This document shows, one piece after another, positions 1 through 12,000 of a stretch of 64,000 nucleotides of DNA (the first letter of the stretch is position 1; the number at the start of each line of letters is the position of its first letter). Below the pieces are notes generated by a model. That model was given only the letters and a program-made list of their open reading frames with translations. It did not search any database and was not told the DNA's origin. The position numbers and the translations under genes were made by a program. The DNA is from Polaromonas sp. YR568 (GTDB lineage: Bacteria > Pseudomonadota > Gammaproteobacteria > Burkholderiales > Burkholderiaceae_C): NCBI RefSeq assembly GCF_900116715.1, contig NZ_FPBM01000009.1, forward strand, positions 62,001 to 126,000, given 5' to 3'.

Positions 1-1
1 A

Positions 2-3000
2 GGCACTGGTATTGCCATCGGTGGTGGCACCACGGCCACTACGCAAAGAGCAACTGCCAGTGGTAATGCCGGCACAGCTCTTGGCAATGCAGCGGTCGCC
101 AGCGGTGACAACTCCACCGCGATCGGCGCCAACACCGACGCTACCGGTGCAAGCTCGGTCGCACTCGGTACCGGTGCGCAAGCCACCGCCGGCTTCGCCG
201 TGGCCATCGGTAATAACGCTACCGCTTCCCAAGGCAGTGCAACTGCGATCGGCTCCGGCTCCAAGGCAGTGGGCTCCGGCGCATATGCCCTGGGCAATGA
301 CGCGAATGCAGTGGGTACGTCTTCAGTTGCCATTGGTGGCGGCAACGGCACAGGCACGGGCGGATCAACAGCGGGATCTGACTACTCCATCGCCATTGGG
401 CGCAATGCCCTTGTCACCGGCACAGGAGCCACAAACGCAGATGCCGTCGCCATCGGCGGAAGTGCCACTGCCGGCAATGCGGCAACGGCTAGCGCAGCAC
501 AAGCCGTAGCGCTTGGAAGAGCGGCCATTGCCAGCGGCACTTCATCCCTTGCAGCCGGATCGGGTGCATCGGCGAGCAGTGCAAGCGCTGTTGCGCTAGG
601 CGCAACTGCAACTGCAAGCAATACCAGCTCGGTTGCCATTGGAGCCGGCGCCACCGCCAGTACCGCCAACTCAATTGCCATTGGAGCCACCGCCACCGTC
701 AGCAAAGCAGACAGTGTGGCCCTGGGCTCCAATTCCTCCGCCACTGTGGGTGCGCAAACCGGCTATACGGCCTTCGGCATCACAGCAGGGCAAAACTCTG
801 CCGGCGAAGTAAATGTCGGCAACCGCACGATCTCGGGCGTGGCCGCCGGTAAAGATGCGACAGATGCTGTCAACGTGACCCAGCTGTCCACGGTGACGAG
901 CTCCCTTTCAACCGGCTTGAGCACTACCAACAGCAACGTGACGTCGCTGTCCACCGGACTGAGCACGGCAACCAGCAGCATCACGTCTTTGTCCACGGGC
1001 TTGAGCACTGCCAACGTCGGTATCACCTCGCTCTCCACTGGCCTCAGCACCACCAACAGCAGCGTCGTCTCGCTGTCGACTTCAACCTCGACGGGCTTGA
1101 GCACTGCCACCAGCCGCATCACGTCACTGTCCACCGGGTTGAGCACTACCGACAGCCGGGTGACCTCCCTGTCGACGGGGTTGAGCACAGCCACCAGCGG
1201 GATCACTTCGCTGTCCACCGGACTGAGCAGCACCAACAGCAATGTCACCTCGCTGTCCACGTCCGCGTCCACGGGCATCAGCTCGCTGTCTACAGGCTTG
1301 AGCACCACAACAAGCGGCATTACGTCTCTGTCCACCGGTCTGAGCACGGCAACGAGCGGCATCACATCTCTATCCACCGGGCTGAGCACAACAAACAGCA
1401 ATGTCACGTCGCTGTCCACCTCGACATCCACAGGCATCAGCTCGCTGTCTACGGGTCTGAGCACGGCAACAAGTGGCATCACGTCCTTGTCGACCGGTCT
1501 GAGTACCGCCACCAGTGGGATTACTTCACTGTCCACCGGTCTCAGCACCGCCAACAGCAACGTCACGTCGCTGTCGACTTCAGCGTCGACCGGCGTCAGC
1601 TCGCTGTCTACAGGTTTGAGCACGACAGCAAGTGGCATAACTTCTTTGTCCACCGGCCTCAGTACGACGAACAGCAATGTCACTTCGCTGTCAACGTCAG
1701 CTTCGACTGGTGTCAGTTCACTGTCTACAGGACTGAGTACCGCCAATAGCAACGTGACATCGCTGTCGACCTCCGCTTCGACCGGCATTAGCTCGCTCTC
1801 CACTTCGACCTCAACAGGCCTGAGCACCGCGACCAGCCGCATCACCTCACTGTCAACCGGCCTGAGCACAACCGACAGCCGGGTGACATCGCTGTCGACT
1901 TCAACATCGACTGGCTTGAGCACCGCTGCCAGCGGCATCACGTCCCTTTCTACCGGACTGAGCACAACTGACAGCAATGTCACGTCTCTCTCTACATCGG
2001 CGTCGACCGGCCTGAGCACTGCCAACAGCAGCGTCACTTCGCTCTCGACCTCGGCCTCAACGGGCGTAAGCTCACTGTCCACCGGCCTGAGCACAGCGAC
2101 CAGCCGCATCACCTCGCTGTCAACCGGATTGAGCACAACAGACAGTCGTGTGACATCCCTGTCGACGGGCCTGAGCACGACCGACAGCCGGGTAACGTCG
2201 CTGTCCACCTCTACTTCAACCGGCATCAGTTCGTTGTCGACTGGCCTGAGCACGACAAGCAGCAGTGTCACCTCGCTGTCTACCGGCCTTAGCACTACGA
2301 ATAGCAATGTCACGTCGCTATCTACGTCGACCTCCACTGGGCTGAGCACCGCCGACAGCCGCATCACGTCGCTGTCCACGTCAACGTCGACGGGCTTGAG
2401 CACCGCAACGAGCGGCATTACCTCCCTGTCTACCGGACTGAGTACTGCCAACAGCAGCGTCACTTCGCTTTCAACGTCCGCTTCGACTGGCGTCAGTTCC
2501 TTGTCTACGGGCCTGAGCACCACCAACAGCAACGTCACGTCGCTGTCGACCTCAGCTTCGACCGGCATCAGCTCGCTGTCTACAGGCCTGAGCACGACAA
2601 CTAGCGGCATCACGTCTCTGTCTACAGGCCTGAGCACAACGAACAGCAACGTCACTTCGCTGTCGACCTCTGCTTCTACCGGCATCAGCTCACTCTCGAC
2701 CTCGACATCCTCGGGCCTGAGCACCGCGACCAGCAGCATCGTTTCTTTGTCGACATCGACCTCAACGGGCTTGAGCACGGCAACAAGCGGCATCACGTCC
2801 TTGTCCACCGGCCTGAGCACGACGAACAGCAACATCACCTCGCTGTCAACGTCGGCTTCGACCGGTGTCAGTTCACTGTCCACCGGCCTGAGCACAACCA
2901 ATAGCAACGTCACGTCGCTGTCGACCTCCGCCTCGACCGGCATCAGCTCCCTGTCGACGTCAACCTCGACTGGTTTGAGCACAGCCACCAGCGGCATTAC

Positions 3001-6000
3001 TTCACTGTCCACCGGCCTGAGCACAACGAACAGCAATGTCACATCGCTGTCAACATCAGCCTCGACCGGCGTCAGTTCGTTGTCTACGGGTCTGAGTACC
3101 GCCAACAGCAATGTCACGTCGCTCTCGACCTCCGCTTCGACGGGCATCAGCTCGCTGTCCACCGGACTGAGCACAACGAACAGCAATGTCACCTCGCTGT
3201 CAACTTCAGCTTCGACTGGCATCAGCTCGCTGTCTACAGGCCTGAGCACCGCAACCAGTGGCATTACGTCCCTGTCCACGGGTCTGAGCACCACCAACAG
3301 CAATGTCACCTCGCTTTCAACGTCGGCTTCGACCGGCGTCAGTTCGTTGTCCACGGGCCTGAGCACCACCAACAGCAACGTCACATCGCTTTCGACCTCT
3401 GCCTCAACAGGCGTCAGTTCACTATCCTCAGGCCTGAGCACCGCGACCAGCCGCATCACTTCACTCTCCACTGGTCTGAGCACGACCGACAGCCGGGTAA
3501 CGTCGCTATCCACCTCAACCTCCACTGGCATCAGCTCGCTATCGACGGGCCTGAGCACAACGGCAAGCGGCGTCACATCGCTGTCCACCGGCTTGAGCAC
3601 GACCAACAGCAACGTCACTTCGCTGTCGACTTCTGCTTCAACCGGTATCAGTTCTTTGTCGACTGGCCTGAGTACGGCAACGAGCGGCATCACTTCGCTG
3701 TCTACGGGTCTGAGCACTACGGACAGCCGGGTGACGTCCCTGTCGACCTCTGCGTCAACCGGCATTAGTTCGCTCTCCACCTCGACTTCGACAGGATTGA
3801 GCACCGCCACCAGCGGCATCACATCCCTGTCCACCGGCTTGAGCACCACGAACAGCAACGTCGCGTCGCTGTCAACGTCAGCTTCGACCGGCGTCAGTTC
3901 GCTCTCTACTGGCCTGAGCACAACAAACAGCAATGTCACGTCGCTATCGACCTCCGCTTCTACAGGCATCAGCTCACTCTCGACCTCGACATCCTCAGGC
4001 CTGAGCACTGCGACCAGCAGCATCGTTTCTTTGTCCACCTCAACCTCAACGGGCTTGAGCACAGCAACGAGCGGCATCACATCTCTGTCCACCGGCCTTA
4101 GCACGACGAACAGCAATGTCACCTCGCTGTCAACGTCGGCCTCGACTGGTGTCAGTTCGCTATCTACGGGTCTGAGCACCACCAACAGCAATGTCACCTC
4201 GCTGTCGACCTCTGCTTCGACCGGCATCAGCTCTCTCTCGACCTCGACATCGACGGGCTTGAGTACCGCAGACAGCCGAATTACCTCGCTATCGACTTCG
4301 ACTTCGACTGGTTTGAGCACAGCAACGAGCGGCATCACATCGCTGTCGACCTCCGCTTCCACCGGCATTAGCTCCCTGTCCACCGGCCTCAGCACAACGA
4401 ATAGCAATGTCACCTCGCTGTCAACGTCGGCCTCGACTGGTGTCAGCTCGCTGTCTACTGGTCTGAGCACCACCAATAGCAACGTGACCTCGCTGTCGAC
4501 TTCTGCTTCGACCGGCATCAGTTCACTCTCGACTTCGACGTCCACCGGCTTGAGCACCGCAACGAGCGGCATCACGTCCTTGTCTACCGGCCTCAGCACC
4601 ACAAACAGCAACGTCACCTCGCTGTCAACGTCGGCCTCGACTGGCATCAGTTCGCTGTCTACGGGTCTGAGCACCGCTAACAGCAACGTCACGTCGCTGT
4701 CGACCTCCGCCTCCACCGGTATCAGCTCTCTCTCGACCTCGACGTCCACGGGCTTGAGCACCGCAACGAGCGGCATCACGTCCTTGTCCACCGGCCTCAG
4801 CACAACAAACAGCAATGTCACCTCGCTGTCAACGTCGGCCTCAACTGGCGTCAGTTCGCTGTCTACGGGTCTGAGCACGGCTAACAGCAACGTCACGTCG
4901 CTGTCGACTTCTGCTTCGACCGGTTTGAGCACTGCAACGAGTGGCATCGTGTCTCTGTCCACCGGTCTGAGCACGACAAACAGCAACGTCACCTCGTTGT
5001 CGACCTCGGCATCCACCGGCATCAGCTCACTGTCGACCTCGACATCGACTGGTTTGAGCACAGCGACCAGCAGCATCGTTTCTTTGTCGACTTCAACCAC
5101 AACCGGGTTGAGCACGGCAACGAGCGGCATCGTATCCCTGTCCACCGGACTGAGCACGACAAACAGCAACGTCACCTCGTTGTCGACCTCGGCATCCACC
5201 GGCATCAGCTCACTGTCGACCTCGACATCGACTGGTTTGAGCACAGCCACTAGCGGCATCACTTCGTTGTCTACCGGTCTGAGCACGACCAATAGCAGCG
5301 TGACTTCGCTGTCGACTTCAGCATCGACCGGCGTCAGTTCGCTTTCTACCGGCCTGAGCACAACGAACAGCAATGTCACGTCCCTCTCGACCTCCGCTTC
5401 GACCGGCATTAGCTCGCTATCCACTTCGACCTCGACAGGTCTGAGCACCGCGACCAGCAGCATCGTTTCTTTGTCGACTTCAACCTCAACGGGCTTGAGC
5501 ACGGCAACAAGCGGCATCACGTCCCTGTCCACCGGCCTCAGCACGACGAACAGCAATGTCACCTCGCTGTCAACGTCGGCCTCGACTGGTGTCAGTTCGC
5601 TGTCTACAGGGCTCAGCACCACCAACAGCAACGTCACGTCGCTCTCGACTTCGACCTCAACAGGTCTGAGCACCGCGACCAGCAGCATCGCTTCCCTTTC
5701 GACCTCGACATCGACGGGCTTGAGTACCGCAACGAGTGGCATTGTGTCCTTGTCCACTGGTCTCAGCACGACGAACAGCAATGTCACCTCGCTGTCCACC
5801 GGCCTCAGCACCACGAACAGTAACGTCACGTCGTTGTCTACCTCGACATCGACGGGCTTGAGCACCGCAACGAGCGGCATCACGTCCCTGTCCAGCGGCC
5901 TGAGCACAGCGAACAGCAATGTCACTTCGCTATCGACGTCAACTTCGACAGGCCTGAGCACTGCCGACAGCCGTATTACCTCGTTGTCCACCTCGACCTC

Positions 6001-9000
6001 TACGGGACTCAGCACCGCAACCAGCGGCATCACGTCCCTGTCCACTGGCCTGAGCACAACAAACAGCAACGTCACCTCACTGTCGACCTCGACATCAACC
6101 GGACTCAGCACTGCAGCCAGTGGCATCACGTCTCTGTCCACAGGCCTGGGCTCCTTGTCGACTTCAACATCCACGGGCCTGAGCACTGCCGACAGCCGCA
6201 TTACCTCGCTGTCCACCTCGACGTCGACCGGTATCGGGTCTTTGTCTACGGGCTTGAGCACCGCAGAGAGCGGCATCTCTTCACTGTCGACCGGCTTTAC
6301 CTCCGTCTCCACAGGTTTCAGCTCTGTCTCGACCGGCTTCAGCTCCTTGTCCACGGGCCTGAGCACAACCAACAGCAACGTCACGTCGTTGTCAACTTCC
6401 GCGTCGACCGGCATCAGCTCCTTGTCGACCTCGACATCTACGGGCCTGAGTACCGCCGCTAGCGGTCTTACTTCACTGTCCACGTCGACGTCGACTGGCC
6501 TGAGTACTGCAACCAGCGGCATCACGTCCCTGTCCACTGGTCTGAGCACGACGAACAGCAACGTCACCTCACTGTCAACGTCGGCTTCGACTGGCGTCAG
6601 TTCGCTGTCTACGGGTCTGAGCACCACCAACAGCAATGTCACATCGCTTTCGACTTCCACTTCGACCGGTATCAGTTCGCTCTCGACCTCGACGTCGACG
6701 GGCCTGAGCACGGCTACCAGCGGCATTATTTCGCTGTCCACCGGCCTGAGCACAACGAACAGCAATGTCACTTCGCTATCGACCTCCGCCTCCACTGGTA
6801 TCAGCTCGCTGTCGACTTCAACTTCGACTGGCCTGAGCACGGCTACCAGCGGGATCACGTCCCTGTCGACCGGACTGAGCACAACAAACTCCAGCGTTAC
6901 TTCGCTGTCCACGTCGACGTCGACCGGCTTGAGCACGGCAACGAGTGGCATTACATCTCTGTCCACAGGGTTGAGCACCACCAACAGCAACGTGACGTCG
7001 CTGTCAACGTCGGCTTCGACTGGCATCAGCTCACTCTCAACCTCGGCTTCCACGGGCCTGAGCACTGCGACCAGTGGCATCACGTCCCTGTCCACTGGCC
7101 TGGGCTCCCTGTCGACTTCAACATCTACGGGTCTGAGCACGGCTGCCAGCGGCCTTACCTCGCTGTCCACGTCAACATCGACTGGCCTGAGTACTGCAAC
7201 CAGTGGCATCACGTCTCTGTCCACGGGACTGAGCACCGCTGAAAGCAACGTCACTTCTTTGTCCACATCGACATCGACCGGCTTGAGCACCGCAACCAGC
7301 GGCATTACGTCTCTGTCCACGGGCCTGAGCACCACCAACAGCAACGTCACCTCGCTGTCGACTTCGACTTCCACCGGACTGAGCACGGCTGATAGCAGGA
7401 TCACGTCGCTGTCAACCTCAACCTCGACAGGCCTGAGCACGGCGACCAGCGGCGTCACGTCCCTGTCCACTGGGCTGAGCACAACCAATAGCAATGTCAC
7501 GTCGCTGTCAACTTCAGCTTCGACGGGCATTAGCTCTTTGTCCACTTCGACCTCGACTGGCCTGAGCACAGCCGCCAGCGGCATCACGTCCCTGTCCACA
7601 GGCCTGAGCACCACCGAAAGCAACGTCACCTCGCTGTCGACCTCGACCTCCACGGGCTTGAGTACCGCAACAAGTGGCATTGCGTCCTTGTCCACCGGCC
7701 TCAGCACGACGAACAGCAATGTCACGTCGCTGTCTACCTCTGCTTCGACCGGCATCAGTTCGCTCTCGACCTCAACCTCCACGGGCCTGAGCACTGTCAC
7801 CAGCAGCATCGGTTCGCTGTCGACCTCGACATCGACCGGCCTAAGCACGGCAACAAGCGGCATTACGTCTCTGTCCACCGGCCTGAGCACTGCCGAGAGC
7901 AACGTCACCTCGCTGTCGACCTCGGCGTCCACGGGCATCAGCTCCCTGTCGACGTCGACATCTACAGGTTTGAGCACCGCCGCCAGCGGGCTTACCTCGC
8001 TGTCGACATCGACTTCCACCGGTTTGAGCACAGCGGATAGCAGGATCACATCTCTGTCCACGTCGACATCGACCGGCCTGAGCACTGCCACCAGCGGCAT
8101 CACATCCCTCTCCACGGGCCTGAGCACCGTTGAAAGCAACGTCACTTCGCTGTCCACCTCGACTTCAACTGGCATCAGCTCGCTGTCGACTTCGACATCG
8201 ACAGGTTTGAGCACCGCCGCCAGCGGTCTAACCTCGCTGTCCACCTCGACATCGACCGGCTTGAGCACCGCCACTAGTGGCATCACGTCCCTGTCCACCG
8301 GTCTGAGCACCGCTGAAAGCAGCATTACCTCGGTGTCTACTGGTCTGAGCACGGCAAACAGCAACGTCACCTCTCTGTCGACTTCCACCTCGACCGGCAT
8401 CAGCTCCTTGTCGACCTCGACATCCACAGGCTTGAGCACCGCCGCCAGCGGCCTGACCTCGCTGTCTACGTCTACATCGACCGGCTTGAGCACTGCCACG
8501 AGCGGTATCACGTCCCTGTCCACGGGCTTGAGTACCACTGAAAGCAACGTCACTTCGCTGTCGACCTCCACGTCGACAGGTCTGAGTACCGCGGACAGCC
8601 GTATTACCTCCCTGTCTACCTCGACCTCTACGGGTCTGAGCACTGCGACCAGTGGCATCACGTCCCTGTCCACCGGCCTGGGCTCCTTGTCGACCTCGAC
8701 ATCCACAGGCTTGAGCACCGCTGCCAGTGGCATCACGTCTCTGTCCACGGGCCTGAGCACCACGGAAAGCAACGTCACTTCGCTGTCGACCTCGACCTCG
8801 ACGGGCTTGAGCACCGCCGCCAGCGGCCTGACCTCGCTGTCCACGTCTACATCGACTGGTCTGAGCACCGCCACCAGCGGCATTACGTCCTTGTCTACGG
8901 GTCTGAGCACTACCAACAGCAACGTCACCTCGTTGTCGACATCGACTTCCACCGGGCTGAGCACGGCCGATAGCAGGATCACGTCGCTGTCAACCTCAAC

Positions 9001-12000
9001 CTCGACAGGCCTGAGTACGGCGACCAGCGGCATCACCTCTCTGTCCACGGGCTTGAGCACTGCTGAAAGCGGCATCTCATCCCTGTCCACCGGTTTCAGT
9101 TCCGTGTCTACAGGTTTCAGCTCACTGTCGACTTCAACATCGACGGGTCTTAGCTCACTGTCCACCGGCCTGAGTTCGCTGTCCACGTCTACATCGACCG
9201 GCCTGAGCACTGCCACCAGCGGCATCACGTCCCTGTCCACGGGACTGAGTACCGCGGAAAGCAATGTCACCTCGCTGTCGACATCGACCTCGACTGGTAT
9301 CAGTTCCTTGTCGACATCAACTTCGACGGGCTTGAGTACCGCCGCAAGCGGCCTGACTTCGCTGTCCACGTCTACATCGACCGGCCTGAGCACTGCCACC
9401 AGCGGCATCACGTCCCTGTCCACGGGCCTGAGTACCGCTGAAAGCAACATCACGTCACTGTCCACATCGACTTCGACCGGTATCAGTTCCTTGTCGACGT
9501 CAACCTCGACGGGCTTGAGCACCGCCGCCAGCGGCCTTACCTCGCTGTCCACGTCGACCTCGACTGGCCTGAGCACTGCTGCCAGCGGCATTACGTCTCT
9601 GTCCACGGGCCTCAGCACCGCCGAAAGCGGCATCTCGTCTCTGTCTACCGGCTTCAGCTCCGTCTCCACTGGCTTTAGCTCGATCTCTACGGGCTTTAGC
9701 TCTCTGTCCACAGGACTGAGCACCACCAACAGCAACGTCACCTCGTTGTCGACATCAACTTCCACCGGACTGAGTACGGCGGATAGCAGGATCACCTCTC
9801 TCTCCACGTCGACATCGACCGGCCTGAGCACCGCCACCAGCGGCATCACGTCCCTGTCCACGGGCCTGAGCACTGCTGAGAGCAACGTCACGTCACTGTC
9901 GACGTCGACCTCAACCGGCATCAGCTCCTTGTCGACTTCGACATCCACAGGTTTGAGCACCGCTGCGAGCGGCCTGACTTCACTGTCCACGTCTACATCG
10001 ACCGGCTTGAGCACTGCCACCAGCGGTATCACGTCCCTGTCCACAGGCCTGAGCACCGCTGAAAGCAACGTCACTTCGCTGTCGACGTCGACCTCGACGG
10101 GCCTGAGCACCGCCACCAGCGGCATCACATCCCTGTCCACGGGTCTGAGCACCACCAACAGCAACGTGACCTCGCTGTCGACATCGACTTCCACCGGGCT
10201 GAGCACGGCGGATAGCAGGATCACCTCTCTCTCCACGTCGACATCGACCGGCCTGAGCACCGCCACCAGCGGTATCACGTCTCTGTCCACGGGCCTGAGC
10301 ACGGCGGAGAGTGGCATCTCGTCACTGTCCACCGGCTTTGGTTCTGTCTCTACCGGCTTTAGCTCTATCTCGACCGGTTTCAGCTCGATCTCCACCGGCT
10401 TCAGCTCACTGTCGACGTCGACCTCGACCGGGTTCAGTTCCCTGTCCACGGGCCTGAGCACGGCGGAGAGCGGCATCTCGTCCCTCTCCACCGGCTTTGG
10501 TTCCGTCTCCACTGGCTTCAGCTCCATCTCAACCGGATTCAGCTCGATCTCCACCGGTTTCAGTTCCTTGTCGACTTCGACCTCGACCGGGTTCAGTTCC
10601 CTGTCTACCGGCCTGAGCACGGCAGAGAGCGGTATCTCCTCGCTCTCCACCGGCTTCAGCTCTGTATCGACCGGGTTCAGCTCCATCTCCACAGGCTTTA
10701 GCTCCTTGTCGACCTCGACGTCGACAGGCTTCAGCTCCCTGTCCACCGGTCTGAGCACGGCTGAGAGCGGCATCTCTTCCCTCTCGACCGGCTTCAGTTC
10801 TGTGTCGACCGGGTTCAGCTCCATCTCCACGGGCTTTAGTTCGCTGTCGACCTCGACTTCGACGGGTCTCAGCTCCTTGTCTACCGGCCTGAGCACCGCA
10901 GAAAGCAGTGTCACGTCGCTGTCAACGTCGACATCCACTGCCGAGAGCTCGCTGTCCACCGGCATCAGTTCGCTGTCCACGGGCGTGACCTCGCTGTCGA
11001 CCGGTTTCAGCTCACTGTCCACCGGCTTCGGTTCACTCTCGACCGGCTTTATCTCGCTGTCGACCAGCGTGGGCTCCATCTCGACCGGGCTGAGCACCAC
11101 CAACAGCAATGTGACCTCGCTGTCGACTTCGACCTCCACCGGCGTCAGCTCGCTGTCGACGGCGGTTGACAGTCTTTCGACCTCGACCTCCACCGGTGTC
11201 AGTTCACTCTCCACCGGCGTGAGTTCGCTGTCGACCGGCGTCAGTTCCTTGTCGACTTCAACCTCGACCGGCATCAGCTCACTGTCCACGGGTGTCAGTT
11301 CGCTATCGACTTCGACCTCTACCGGTATCAGCTCACTGTCCACGGGTGTCAGCTCGCTGTCGACCTCGACCTCCACCGGCATCAGTTCGCTGTCTACGGG
11401 TGTCAGCTCGCTGTCGACTTCGACCTCGTCCAGCGTCAGCTCCCTGTCAACAGGCATCGATTCGCTGTCGACTTCAGCCTCCACCGGCATCAGTTCGCTG
11501 TCCACGGGCGTGAGCTCCCTGTCGACCGGTGTCAGCTCGCTGTCTACAGGGTTGAGCACAACCAACAGCAATGTCGCATCGCTGTCGACCTCGACGTCGA
11601 CCGGCATCAGTTCGCTGTCCACAGGTATCAGCTCTCTGTCCACGGGCGTCAGTTCGCTGTCGACCTCGACATCGACCGGACTCAGTTCACTCTCCACCGG
11701 CCTGAGCTCTTTGTCGACGGGCAACAGCTCGCTCTCCACCGGCATAAGTTCCCTGTCGACCGGCGTCAGTTCCTTGTCGACGTCGACCTCCACCAGCGTC
11801 AGCTCGCTGTCGACCGGCGTGAGCTCCCTGTCAACGGCCAACAGTTCGCTGTCTACCTCGGTATCGACAGGCATCAGCTCGCTGTCCACCGGCTTCGGTT
11901 CGCTCTCGACCGGTGTGGGCTCGCTCTCCACCGGCCTGAGCACCGTCAACAGCGGCATTTCGTCCTTGTCGACAGGACTGGCAACGGCCACGTCGGGCAC

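Noticed and set aside
889..11980. Regular short repeats as a CRISPR array
   Set aside because: Repeats are in-frame coding units of 33-54 bp with no unique spacers, and the frame runs through them without interruption.
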